Source: Parahoeflea olei
Lineage (GTDB): Bacteria; Pseudomonadota; Alphaproteobacteria; Rhizobiales; Rhizobiaceae
Direction: 5' to 3'
Length of the DNA stretch: 57,361 bases
NCBI RefSeq assembly: GCF_001703635.1
Contig: NZ_LQZT01000015.1
Coordinates: 1-57,361 of the forward strand
The notes under the pieces are model-generated. The model was given only the letters and a program-made list of their open reading frames with translations, did no database searches and was not told the DNA's origin. Every line of letters begins with the position of its first letter. Positions within the stretch are counted from its first letter, which is position 1. Both the position numbers and the translations under genes were made by a program. Of the stretch, positions 7,714-15,870 are shown one piece after another.

Positions 7714-8622
7714 TTGAGCATTGGAAATGAGGAAGACGCCATTACAGTCTCGGGCGTCGAGAAGAGATTTGGATGGGGAGTCCGTGCCTTTAAGGCGCTC
7801 GATGGGCTTTCTCTTGGTGTTCCGCAAGGCTGCGTATACGGCCTGCTGGGTCCGAACGGTGCCGGCAAGAGCACGTTGCTACGGATCATAGCTGGCCTCG
7901 TGCGCCCTGATCGCGGCTCGGTTTCCATATTTGGAGAAAATGCTGGCAGGGAATCGCGACGCCGCCTTGGCATGTTGATAGAGGCCCCGGCGTTCTATCC
8001 ATTCCTGACCGCACGCGAGCACTTGGACATGTTCGCTCGGATGAACGAGTCCGCCACAATGGTAGAGCCTATTCTGCGGCGCGTTGGCATCGGCTACGCC
8101 GCGGACAAAAAGGTAGCTGCATTCTCGTTGGGGATGAAACAACGCCTGGGGATCGGCTGCGCGCTCGTCGGCCGGCCAGACGCTATCGTTCTCGATGAGC
8201 CGACGAACGGTCTCGATCCGGACGGCATCCTCGAAATGCGTTCGCTGATCGTTGATCTAGCCCAGAGGGACGGCATCACCGTACTGCTTTCGAGCCACCT
8301 CCTCGACGAGGTGGAGCGCGTGTGCGAGCGCGTCGCGATCTTGCGGAGCGGGAGAATGGCGGCGCATGGGAAAGTCGCTGGCCTGCTCGACGGCCAAGCT
8401 CGCTTTTGGATTAACGTTGATTCACCGCAAACCGTGCTGGAGCGTTTGGCATCGCGGGCCGATGCAGGTGACGGTGGAGTTTATGTTCGAATTGGGCGCG
8501 ACGATGCACCTGAACTCATTCGCGCGCTTGTAAACGCGAACATCCGGATATTCGAAGCAAAATGGATCACTCCCGATCTGGAGTCGGTCTTCCTGTCGGA
8601 AACGCGGAGAGAGCCACAATGA
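7714..8622 (+). CDS. ABC transporter ATPase, lantibiotic/bacitracin-type (copy 1)
   Basis: The 302-residue protein is a BcrA/NatA-like ATPase. Walker A is GPNGAGKST, the signature is FSLGMKQRLGIG, Walker B is IVLDEPTNGLDP and the H-loop is LLSSHLLDE. A 90-residue C-terminal extension is typical of drug and lantibiotic exporters. I chose TTG at 7714 because GAGGCGGG precedes it and it aligns exactly, with no gap, to the GTG start of the second copy at 54630. An upstream ATG at 7651 lacks a well-placed ribosome site. Its stop overlaps the permease start (ATGA). Third-position GC is visibly lower than in copy 2. Likely role: energising removal of a peptide or lipid II-directed antibiotic from the membrane (inference from family). 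Confidence 0.88.
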   Translation: MSIGNEEDAITVSGVEKRFGWGVRAFKALDGLSLGVPQGCVYGLLGPNGAGKSTLLRIIAGLVRPDRGSVSIFGENAGRESRRRLGMLIEAPAFYPFLTAREHLDMFARMNESATMVEPILRRVGIGYAADKKVAAFSLGMKQRLGIGCALVGRPDAIVLDEPTNGLDPDGILEMRSLIVDLAQRDGITVLLSSHLLDEVERVCERVAILRSGRMAAHGKVAGLLDGQARFWINVDSPQTVLERLASRADAGDGGVYVRIGRDDAPELIRALVNANIRIFEAKWITPDLESVFLSETRREPQ

Positions 8623-9413
8623 GCGCTCTACTCTCGGCAGAGCTTCTGAAGCTTCTACGACAGCCAGGCATTCTATTCTGGGGGTTCCTGTCGGTTCCTG
8701 CCGCCGCACTCGGCCTTAAGATCGCGCTGGAGAGTTTTTTCGTCCTACGATCAGGAAACCTCCCGCAAGCACAAGCCGATGCGCTTCTGTCAGCCGCGCA
8801 ATCATTGGGCATCGCAGGCAATCCGATTGCACAGCTTCTCTATGCGATCGGTGTTTCCTCTGTCTTCTACGTCGAATACCGCTTCTCGGCTTGGCGTAAC
8901 CTCGTGCCACGGACAGGGCGTATTCCTCTCCTCGCCGCAAAACTCGCTGTTTGCCTCCTGTGCATGGTCATCGGTCTTGTTCTGACAGTCGTCGGAGACA
9001 TGATCCTCAACACTGCGCTTAGCTTTCTCGGCGGCGGCACCAGCAATAAAACCCCAGTCCAAGCGGGCAGCATCCTCGTGCTCTGTGCGGCGTTTGTAAT
9101 CGCCTTTCTCGAACTGGCGACCCTTGCTGCAGTTACCGCGACGCTCACGATCATATTCCGGAGCATGATCGCGGCAGTCGTTCCAGTATTTCTGGTAGGG
9201 ATAACGTGCTCGATCCTGCAAGCTTATTTTGGCGCTGCCATAGCCAGCGTTCCCATGCCGTCTTTTGCTGCCGATGCTGCGCGAGCATGGCTTTTTATAG
9301 GTGCCGAGGGGTCGTACGGCATCACGGGTTTCGGCACACTACTGGCATGGCTTTTAGCGGCGGTAGCGGCCGGGTCTTTCATATTTTGGCGTCAGCCTCT
9401 GAATACCGAGTAG
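8619..9413 (+). CDS. ABC-2 type permease (copy 1)
   Basis: The 264-residue integral membrane protein begins with MSALLSAELLKLLRQP, the short cytosolic N-terminus usual in lantibiotic-type ABC-2 permeases. About six hydrophobic segments follow (near residues 20-40, 60-80, 110-130, 150-180, 185-215 and 235-255). The start overlaps the ATPase stop as ATGA, so the two are translationally coupled and form one exporter. It aligns over its full length with the permease at 55541-56332. The substrate cannot be read from the sequence. Confidence 0.85.
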   Translation: MSALLSAELLKLLRQPGILFWGFLSVPAAALGLKIALESFFVLRSGNLPQAQADALLSAAQSLGIAGNPIAQLLYAIGVSSVFYVEYRFSAWRNLVPRTGRIPLLAAKLAVCLLCMVIGLVLTVVGDMILNTALSFLGGGTSNKTPVQAGSILVLCAAFVIAFLELATLAAVTATLTIIFRSMIAAVVPVFLVGITCSILQAYFGAAIASVPMPSFAADAARAWLFIGAEGSYGITGFGTLLAWLLAAVAAGSFIFWRQPLNTE

Positions 9414-9493
9414 CAGCGAAAACACTCATATAACTCGCTGAAGCCTTGATGAGTGGATCAACGAAACACCAATCTGAGGGACATGCAGATCGA

Positions 9494-10150
9494 ATGATGC
9501 GGATACTTAAATATGCGGGCGTTGCATTTGCTCTCTTGCTGGTCGGCCTCGTCGGTTATGGCGCTAAGGGATACTGGGATGCGCTATCGGATGCAGAAAG
9601 CTTGCGCACTCGTGCCGACGCGGTGATCGCTCAAGGCCGCGGCGGCGACTCTCTGGGGGCAGCCCATAGGGCTATTCTGCTCGCGGTAGAAGACCCGAAT
9701 TTCTCAACGCATTCCGGTGTTGATTTCTCCACCCCGGGCGCTGGACTGACCACCATCACTCAATCGGCTGCCAAGCGGCTCGCCTTTGAGAAATTTCATC
9801 CCGGCATCGGCAAGATACGCCAGACCGGTTATGCGCTAGGGCTGGAGAGTCGTCTTTCCAAGGAGCAGATCCTTGCCCTGTGGCTGGAGACGCTGGAAAT
9901 GGGCAAGGGGCCAAATGGCTGGATGGTCGGTTTCCATTCGGCAAGCTCAGCGATCTATGGGCGGCCTCCAGCCGAATTGACCGAGGCCGAGTTTATCCGA
10001 CTTGCGGCGGTGCTGATAGCGCCGGCCTCCTATGATCTCGTTCGAAGCGACCCCAAGCTCGACGAACGCGCCGCCCGTATCCAGCGTCTGGCAGCCGGGG
10101 CGTGTGTGCCTGCGGGCTTTTCGGATGTTTGGCTTGAGGGTTGCCAGTAG
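9494..10150 (+). CDS. Small monofunctional GT51-like peptidoglycan transglycosylase (copy 1)
   Basis: The 218-residue protein has an N-terminal membrane anchor (residues 5-23) and a compact GT51 domain. Motif 1 is EDPNFSTHSG, matching the canonical EDxxFxxHxG with its catalytic Glu. Motif 2 appears as TTITQSAAK. Motif 3 is divergent: in KIRQTGYALGLE the usual Glu of RKxxE is Gln. The start at 9494 has GAGGGAC upstream and aligns with copy 2; an earlier frame start at 9446-9449 is not conserved. It follows the permease by 80 bases. Pairing a lipid II-using enzyme with a lantibiotic-type exporter suggests protection of peptidoglycan synthesis. It could also be a non-catalytic lipid II-binding protein. 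Confidence 0.78.
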   Translation: MMRILKYAGVAFALLLVGLVGYGAKGYWDALSDAESLRTRADAVIAQGRGGDSLGAAHRAILLAVEDPNFSTHSGVDFSTPGAGLTTITQSAAKRLAFEKFHPGIGKIRQTGYALGLESRLSKEQILALWLETLEMGKGPNGWMVGFHSASSAIYGRPPAELTEAEFIRLAAVLIAPASYDLVRSDPKLDERAARIQRLAAGACVPAGFSDVWLEGCQ

Positions 10151-10226
10151 CGATACACGAAACGTATTCGTGGTCTTATTTTGATCTAATCAGCGTCATG
10201 CGCTCTTTTCGCGAGGTAGAGATTGA

Positions 10227-11231
10227 ATGTCCCATAACTACTCATCGTTCCTTACTGTCTCCCTCTTGGCGATTTCACTGTCGGCAAGCACTCTCGCGGC
10301 GCGAGCCGATGTGCCTCCCGCCTCCGCGCAAAGCGTAACCTTGGATCGGGCAACGGTCGCCAAAACGATCGGTGGTATCGCCGCCGAGTTGCGGGAGGGC
10401 TACGTGTTCCCGGAACGGGGCGCGCAGGCGGCGGAGGCGCTGGAGAAGGCACTGGCGGAAAACGCCTATGGCGGCGTCACCGATCCAGCGCAGTTTGCGA
10501 TGCAGCTAACGGAGCAACTCCGGGCGATCACGAAGGACGGTCATGTGCGGGTGATATTCGGTTCGCCCTTCGCCAATCGGCCTACGCCAGCGAGCCCGCA
10601 GGATGCCGGTTTCGAGGTGAAGCGGCTAGACGGCAATATCGGCTATATTCACTTGACGCGGTTCGTTCCGCCTGAAGTTTTCAATCCGGCCGCCGACGAG
10701 GCCATGCGCAGCTTGTCGGACACCGCCGCGCTGATCATTGACATGCGGGAGAATGGCGGCGGGCACCCGGCATCCGTTGCCTACCTCGCGAGCTTCTTCC
10801 TCGATCAGGGTGCGCGCGTCCATATCAACGACCTCATCTGGCGCAATCGCGGGACGTTGACGTTCAGAACGGAATCGTTCTGGAGTTCGCCGACGCCAGT
10901 GCGCTACGTCGGCAAGCCGGTCTATGTTCTGGTCGGTCCGAAGACCTATTCGGCTGGCGAGGAATTCGCATATGACTTGCAAGCCCTTCGGCGAGCGATC
11001 GTAGTCGGCACGGCCACCCGCGGAGGTGCGAATCCGGGCGGGCTTAATGAACTCGGATCAGACCTCTTTGTCGTTGTGCCGACTGGCAGGGCTGAAAATC
11101 CGGTCACGCGAAGCAACTGGGAGGGTGTCGGCGTGCGCCCTGACGTTCAATCAACACTTGAGGACACCCAGGAAACTGCAGTGGCGCTGGCGAGGTCCGA
11201 GGCTGGCGCACCACAAACGACTCAACAATAA
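10227..11231 (+). CDS. Secreted S41 family peptidase (C-terminal/IRBP type)
   Basis: The 334-residue protein has a Sec signal peptide (about residues 1-27, ending ARADV). The N-terminal helical part is followed by the S41 catalytic core. The nucleophile Ser lies in GPKTYSAGEEFAYDLQ, and GGGHPASVAYLASFF and TRGGANPGG are the surrounding conserved loops. There is no PDZ domain. The protein would act in the periplasm on C-terminal or misfolded substrates. It is the fourth gene of the cargo module and is replaced by a methyltransferase at the equivalent place in the second copy. GAGGTAGAG precedes the ATG. It may degrade a peptide antibiotic or process an envelope protein (inference). Confidence 0.82.
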   Translation: MSHNYSSFLTVSLLAISLSASTLAARADVPPASAQSVTLDRATVAKTIGGIAAELREGYVFPERGAQAAEALEKALAENAYGGVTDPAQFAMQLTEQLRAITKDGHVRVIFGSPFANRPTPASPQDAGFEVKRLDGNIGYIHLTRFVPPEVFNPAADEAMRSLSDTAALIIDMRENGGGHPASVAYLASFFLDQGARVHINDLIWRNRGTLTFRTESFWSSPTPVRYVGKPVYVLVGPKTYSAGEEFAYDLQALRRAIVVGTATRGGANPGGLNELGSDLFVVVPTGRAENPVTRSNWEGVGVRPDVQSTLEDTQETAVALARSEAGAPQTTQQ

Positions 11232-11301
11232 CCGGCGGGCGTTGCCTGCGGCAGAGATTGCAAACGTTGCGGCAAAGCCGTGGAGAGGTGATGTTCTATC
11301 G

Positions 11302-11925
11302 CTATCTCCGGCTGGGGAGCTTGATGGGATAGTGAAGTAGCAGTCGATAGCCGCCGCGCATCATTTTGATGCCGTGCGCGATCAGACGGCGGGCCTTGTT
11401 CTTGCGCGGATCGAGCTCAAAATCCTCCTTACTGCCGCGAAAGCCTAGCAGGACTTCGGCGACAGTACGATAGCTTTCGCCGCGAAGCCGAGCGTCGAGG
11501 GCCCGCAGAGATAGGATGTGCCATTGCCTGAGCTGCCCGGGCAATGCGCGGAAATCGCGCCCCGGCCCATGGCCCTGAACTGCTTTAACCAATCGACGCG
11601 CCGCATGAGAGCGGAGGTCGTAGAAGGCGTCCGCCGGCAAGACCGTGCCATAGAAGGCAGCCGCATCGGGAGCGGCGTGCGGCAGCCAGAATTGATGCGC
11701 GACGCCGTCAGCCTGCCAGATGCCGTGCCAGCCATCCTCAGCCTGGCGGAGGTCGAGACCGTCGAGATGCGCAAGGGTGATGATGGGCTCGGTCTCGCCG
11801 TCATGGGGCTCCAACGGCATAAGCCGTATGGCCTGCGGCTGAAGACTTGGGCTCCAGAACAGTGTCTGCCGATCTGACGGGGTTTCAGGATCGGTCGGAA
11901 AATCGTAATCCCCACCGCTGCGCAA
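11302..11925 (-). CDS. DUF2285 domain protein
   Basis: This 207-residue protein carries the DUF2285 signature near its C-terminus: RALDARLRGESYRTVAEVLLG, then a DPRKNKARRLIAHG stretch and a MMRGGYRLLLHYP end. The C-terminal part is an HTH-like DNA-binding region; the N-terminal half is a variable beta-rich domain. The family occurs near replication and regulatory genes of alphaproteobacterial conjugative elements. Its start overlaps the end of the DUF6499 gene by 41 bases, a conserved arrangement. Together with the broken small DUF2285-type gene it brackets the ABC/GT51/S41 cargo. Confidence 0.85.
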   Translation of the reverse strand: MRSGGDYDFPTDPETPSDRQTLFWSPSLQPQAIRLMPLEPHDGETEPIITLAHLDGLDLRQAEDGWHGIWQADGVAHQFWLPHAAPDAAAFYGTVLPADAFYDLRSHAARRLVKAVQGHGPGRDFRALPGQLRQWHILSLRALDARLRGESYRTVAEVLLGFRGSKEDFELDPRKNKARRLIAHGIKMMRGGYRLLLHYPIKLPSRR

Positions 11926-12088
11926 AAGCTTCCAGGCGCTCCGGGGCTGGATCGGTCGAAGTGCTTATGGCCTGAAATTCGTGACGATACTCGTCGTCGC
12001 GGCGTAGATACTCCCAAGCGAAACCGGCGGCGGGAATGCTGTTGGCAAATTCATATGCCGCCGGAGAACGCCAGTCGATACTCAGCAT
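11885..12088 (-). CDS. DUF6499-type small regulator
   Basis: The 67-residue protein begins MLSIDWRSPAAYEFANSIPA and continues AWEYLRRDDEYRHEF, the pattern of DUF6499 proteins that are coupled to DUF2285 genes on these elements. AGAGG lies upstream of the chosen ATG at 12088. The longer open frame to 12145 has no ribosome site. Function is unknown; it is probably regulatory because of its partner. Confidence 0.75.
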   Translation of the reverse strand: MLSIDWRSPAAYEFANSIPAAGFAWEYLRRDDEYRHEFQAISTSTDPAPERLEAFAQRWGLRFSDRS

Positions 12089-12356
12089 TGGCGTTGCCTC
12101 TCTATTCGGGCGCACGCAAAGCAGTGCCCGGATAGAGATCTTCAAGCATCGATTAAAACAACTGTAGTCGCGCTATCGAGATAACTAGATCGGCTAACAC
12201 GATCAATCTCTTGGTTTTTTCTTCTTAACAGTGCTTACGTGTTTCTGCGAGCCGGGCGTAGTCCGGCGAGCGCGGCCATGATCTCGGGCATGGCCGCACC
12301 GCCGATCCGCAACGTCGGATGGGCGCGATTTTTCCGCTCCGGTGATCGCGGGAAGA

Positions 12357-12385
12357 GACAGGGCCGCCGGGACCGCGGCCCTGTC
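12357..12385 (-). terminator. 11-bp perfect hairpin downstream of DUF932
   Basis: GACAGGGCCGC and GCGGCCCTGTC form a perfect inverted repeat with a 7-base loop, 11 bases past the DUF932 stop. There is no clear U-run after it on the minus strand, so it is a possible terminator or 3' stabilising hairpin only. Confidence 0.4.
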
Positions 12386-12395
12386 GCGTTTGCGG

Positions 12396-13238
12396 TCAAA
12401 GTCCCTTCAAGCGCTGCATACCCTCCGCCAGCGTCCAGAGCGCGCGATTGAGGCCGACATTCTGGTCGATGCCGTTGACGGCGCGGGTCTGGGTGCGGCG
12501 AATGCGGCCGTCTGACGTCTGGCGGCGTCCCCGCAATCCGCCCCGGATGAGATTTTCCTGAATGACATTGAAGGTAGTCCAGACGCTTTGCCCCGCATCC
12601 TCGCGCCGGCGGGGCATGATGATCTGGTCCGGCTGAACCGGGCTTTCCTCTTCGCCATAACGGGCGACAAGACTGGCCTCGGCCAAAACCCGCTGCTCGT
12701 CTCGCGAAAGCCGCGTCTCCTTCATCGTCTCGGTGGTGTCGATGAGGCGCGGGAAGTCCTCGGCGACGGTATAGACGCCCTCGATGATCTGATCCTGAAT
12801 GCCGCCCTTGTGGGGAACGCGAATTTCCTCGAACCGCTCGCCCGCAATCATGCTGTTGGTGCAGACGAAACGCAGCATTCCCGCGAACATTTGATAGGCG
12901 CTCGTCCCATCATGACTGTTCACGATGATGACTTCGGCCGCCTCCGGCTTGCCGATCCCGCCATCACGGCGCAGGCGCAGCATATGCTTAGCGTGGCCGT
13001 GGCGGCTCCCGTCACGCGGAACCGACTGCACGGCGAAGAACGGAAACCACCCCTCCCGGCGCAGCCCCTCCACGATGTCGATGGTGGGAACGTAGACGTA
13101 ACGCTCCGAGCGGCTGTCATGGGCCTCGCGGGCGAAGATGGACGGGACGTGCCGAAACAGGGCCTCATTGTCGAGCGGTTCGCGCCCGCTGATCTGGTGA
13201 GCATTGCGGCCGAACCGGGTGGCGAGCTGGTGATACAT
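12396..13238 (-). CDS. DUF932 domain protein of the leading-type region
   Basis: The 280-residue protein matches DUF932, common on conjugative elements and phages and often near anti-restriction genes. Landmarks are the opening RFGRNAHQISGREPL, the middle EVIIVNSHDGTSAYQMFAGM and FVCTNSMIAGERFEEIRVPH. The molecular function is not established. AAGGAAAG is 5 bases upstream of the ATG at 13238; the open frame continuing to 13787 runs through a structured leader and is not coding. The leader is shared with the ParB-like gene at 16390-18483, so the two are probably expressed under the same condition, perhaps on entry into a recipient. Confidence 0.85.
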   Translation of the reverse strand: MYHQLATRFGRNAHQISGREPLDNEALFRHVPSIFAREAHDSRSERYVYVPTIDIVEGLRREGWFPFFAVQSVPRDGSRHGHAKHMLRLRRDGGIGKPEAAEVIIVNSHDGTSAYQMFAGMLRFVCTNSMIAGERFEEIRVPHKGGIQDQIIEGVYTVAEDFPRLIDTTETMKETRLSRDEQRVLAEASLVARYGEEESPVQPDQIIMPRRREDAGQSVWTTFNVIQENLIRGGLRGRRQTSDGRIRRTQTRAVNGIDQNVGLNRALWTLAEGMQRLKGL

Positions 13239-13259
13239 GTTCTTTCCTTCCGTGGGCTT

Positions 13260-13455
13260 GGGTTGAAGCGCAGCGCAGCGCTGCAACCCTGGCCGTCGCC
13301 GAGACCGGGGTAGAAAGGTGCAAGGGCGGCCGGGGCGGAGGGGGATCACCCGGCCTGCACGGAACGAAGGAACGACGTGGAGGAAGGCCGGGGAGACCGG
13401 CCCGGCCGAGCGTAAGCGATCCCTTGCGCCGCGCGGGGGCAGCGCCCCTAGCCAG
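13260..13455 (-). promoter_or_regulatory. Structured leader of DUF932, repeated upstream of the ParB-like gene
   Basis: The 101 bases 13260-13360 align with 18505-18606 at roughly 85% identity, and a second conserved block (about 13379-13450) aligns with 18651-18722. In between the two copies differ. On the sense strand there are two hairpins. One pairs GGGTTGCAGCGC with GCGCTTCAACCC around a conserved mismatch. The other pairs GGCCGG with CCGGCC inside a GTGCA/TGCAC stem. In the second copy that inner stem reads GGTCGG/CCGGTC, which still pairs as RNA through G-U pairs. This indicates a selected structure rather than a chance repeat. Confidence 0.65.
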
Positions 13456-13550
13456 TCTGCCGGCTGAAGCGGAGGCGGAAGCCGGAACAACGATCCGATC
13501 GGGATACCGATCTGCCTGTTCTTTGAAGGCGGCGGCCATAAGCATAGAGA

Positions 13551-13571
13551 AGCCCCGCTCTTGGCGGGGCT
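13551..13571 (-). terminator. Hairpin, identical to 13705-13725
   Basis: AGCCCCGC-tcttg-GCGGGGCT forms an 8-base-pair GC stem. The same 21 bases recur 154 bases to the right, just past the DUF736 stop. The hairpin looks like an intrinsic terminator stem, but the sequence after it on the minus strand (TCTCTATG) is only weakly U-rich. Confidence 0.4.
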
Positions 13572-13704
13572 CCAGACTGCTGACAAAGTCCTTCTTGCCG
13601 CTGCTGACCCTACTTTGATTCCGATCCGTTCTCTTTTCGATTCAGAGACGTTCCGTGAATCTTGGTCCTTGAGAAGGTGGGTTGGGGGTTTGTCATCAAG
13701 TTGA

Positions 13705-13725
13705 AGCCCCGCTCTTGGCGGGGCT
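13705..13725 (-). terminator. Hairpin just downstream of the second DUF736 gene
   Basis: This is the second identical copy of the 21-base GC-rich hairpin, 15 bases past the DUF736 stop, where a terminator would lie. The 133 bases between the two hairpins hold no convincing frame and could encode a small RNA. Confidence 0.45.
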
Positions 13726-13740
13726 CCTGAAGGGCTGGCC

Positions 13741-14058
13741 TCAGTCGCCGTTGCGGCGGGACCAGATGAGGTTGTGGCCGCTGCCATCCTCGGCTTCGAC
13801 CAGGCTGGCGTAGATCGGGGCCGGGAAGCTCGGATCGTCCAGCTTGACCGAGAGGTATTCGCGCTGGGTCTCGCGGGCGACTTTCTTCCAGGCCGCGCCG
13901 AACTCGGTTGCGCCGGCGAAGATGCGGAAGTCGGGGCCGCGCTCGCTTTCGCCCTCGGAGAGGACGAATTTGGCCTTGACGTTAAGGGTCAGGGTCTTGA
14001 CCCCGCCGGTGAAGCCCGCGCCGTTGTCGTTCTTGGTGAAGGTGCCGATGGTCGCCAT
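13741..14058 (-). CDS. DUF736 family protein (second copy)
   Basis: The 105-residue protein is a DUF736 member: [19 protein letters not shown], then [36 protein letters not shown] and a terminal WSRRNGD. It is clearly related to, but well diverged from, the copy at 3937-4272. AAGGAA lies upstream of the ATG at 14058. It stands alone, upstream of the DUF932 leader, with a hairpin after its stop. Its function is unknown. Confidence 0.87.
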   Translation of the reverse strand: MATIGTFTKNDNGAGFTGGVKTLTLNVKAKFVLSEGESERGPDFRIFAGATEFGAAWKKVARETQREYLSVKLDDPSFPAPIYASLVEAEDGSGHNLIWSRRNGD

Positions 14059-14991
14059 TGTCGTATTCCTTTTCCTGTCGGGCCGCTCCATTGCGACCTC
14101 GATGGGGGTCTTGAGACCGGGGACGCTCGGCCCTGCACCCGTCAGGGCTGGAACGAAGTGGAAGGCGGCCGGCGACGGCTTTTTGGATCGCGATGCAAAG
14201 CCGAAGGCGGCGGAAAAAAGTTGGCGGCGGACGTTGCTGGAGACGAGCGAGGCGTAGCCGGTCTTCGGTCAGACCCATGCCAATCGAGATCGCGGATGGA
14301 GCGCCCGTCTCGGGAAATCGGGGAATACGGCAATGGCGGTCGTCCCTCGCACTTCACGGCTCGAGAACGGAAACGGCGCTGGCTCTGCTGGCCGATGCAC
14401 CACCATCCTGATCCTCGCCGTCATGGCCAATCCTCGGCCTTGGGAGAGACGGATGCACATGCGACCCTGTTCCCGCACCATCGCGGCATGATCCGCGCGC
14501 GACGCGCCCAATGGCCGCCGCGCACCGCCGTCCCGATGTCTTCGGTTCATGCGGATGCAGGGTGTCTCCCGGCCTGTCTATGCAGCTCGCCGTGTTCGAG
14601 CGCAGCGGCCCGATCCTTGCTGGCGTCGGTGTGATGGCGACTGAGACCGGCCCCTCGGAAGCCTTGCCGCTGTGGGGCATTCGCGAAATGGCCACCGCCA
14701 CCCTTTGCGTCAGTGATTGAAGCCGAATGGCGGAAACGCGCCGTAGGCGTGGTTCCGGCGCAGCCGAATGAACGGCCCGAAGGGGGACGCCCACACTCTG
14801 CTTCCTCCAATGCAACGCTCTTGAAATTCGGTACGAAGAACATCATCCTACGAATCGGGCTGGACACCTGTGACCTGTCGCCGGGTCAAACGTCCTGAAC
14901 GGCAACGTTTCAATACATCTCAACACCTGCATCCCGACCAATGGGCTGCTGCGTAATCGGCGAACAGCATGGCCCGATATGGAGATGCATC
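14059..14991. other. Gene-free 0.93-kb region between divergent genes
   Basis: I find no frame here with a plausible start, ribosome site and protein-like composition; the open frames on both strands are Arg/Ser/Pro-rich GC artefacts. The region separates minus-strand DUF736 from the plus-strand gene at 14992 and must contain promoters for both. On a conjugative element a gap of this size could hold oriT or an origin, but I see no nic-like motif I can name. Confidence 0.4.
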
Positions 14992-15798
14992 GTGTTTACT
15001 CTCACGATTCCTGTTTCGACGGATGGCCTCAGCGCGATCAAGGCCGACCTCACGCGCAAATTGCCTGACGTAAAATCCTCGCATCGCTGCGAGGCTATCG
15101 CCCGCGGGCTGGGCTTTCGCACCTACGCGACGGCTCTGGCGGCCGTGCAGGCGGGCGCAACAAACACGGCTCAGGTTCGCGGCGACCTCTTTGCCGCCTA
15201 TCTCGCGGAACACGCTTTCGCTGTTTCACCGGCAGCCTTCTACCACGCCGCTGCAAAGCTCGCCCTTCGCGATGTCTGGGAGCGCACGCCGAAGCTAACG
15301 ATGTGGGGCATTGGTTCCGGAGGTCCACGACGGAAAGAAGACGGCCGCTGGGAGGACTTCCGGGACATGAATGCCGGGTTCAAGGAAGCGCGCGCGGAAC
15401 TGCTCAGCGACGGTGCCGGCAAGCCATTCCTTGCGTCACTGTCTTTCCTCGGGCGGGTCACGCCGACAAAGACCATTCGGAAGGGAACGGGAAGCTACTG
15501 GTTAAAGCACATCGCGGAGAACTTCGCGTGCAGCTATCCAGAGGGTGAGAAGCTCGGCCCGACCTATGTTCCGAACGGCGTGTTGATTGCGGCCGCGCTG
15601 CATGCTGGCTTCAAGATGAAGACCTATGTAGACAATCTTGGCTACGATGAGTTGAACGTCAGCTTCAACATGTCGAAGCCTTGCCTTGAGGAACTCGACT
15701 ACGAAGTGCGTCCAGACGGTGCGCGGGCGCAGGATCGGCGGCACCGCGAGGCCATGAAGCGGAACCGGCACTATCCCTTAGGGTCCGCAACATTCTGA
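14992..15798 (+). CDS. Hypothetical protein of conjugative elements
   Basis: I do not recognise this 268-residue protein with confidence. It begins (GTG at 14992, GGAGAT upstream) FTLTIPVSTDGLSAIKADL and contains SSHRCEAIARGLGFRTYATA. That short helical motif resembles one seen in proteins annotated as glyoxalase-related on mobile elements. The middle has a lysine-rich GTGSYWLKHIAENFA segment, and the end is basic. No signal peptide or membrane helix is present. An upstream ATG at 14941 would add 17 residues without a ribosome site. It is the only plus-strand gene in the leading-type block. Confidence 0.6.
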   Translation: MFTLTIPVSTDGLSAIKADLTRKLPDVKSSHRCEAIARGLGFRTYATALAAVQAGATNTAQVRGDLFAAYLAEHAFAVSPAAFYHAAAKLALRDVWERTPKLTMWGIGSGGPRRKEDGRWEDFRDMNAGFKEARAELLSDGAGKPFLASLSFLGRVTPTKTIRKGTGSYWLKHIAENFACSYPEGEKLGPTYVPNGVLIAAALHAGFKMKTYVDNLGYDELNVSFNMSKPCLEELDYEVRPDGARAQDRRHREAMKRNRHYPLGSATF

Positions 15799-15870
15799 TA
15801 GCCGCCAATGTGGTCGCGCGGCGAAAGAACGCTCGCGCGACCACGCCCTATATCCGCGATTGGCGGGGAG

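Noticed and set aside
14354..14815. Open frames in the 14.1-15.0 kb gap
   Set aside because: Shadow-like composition on both strands and no supported starts.
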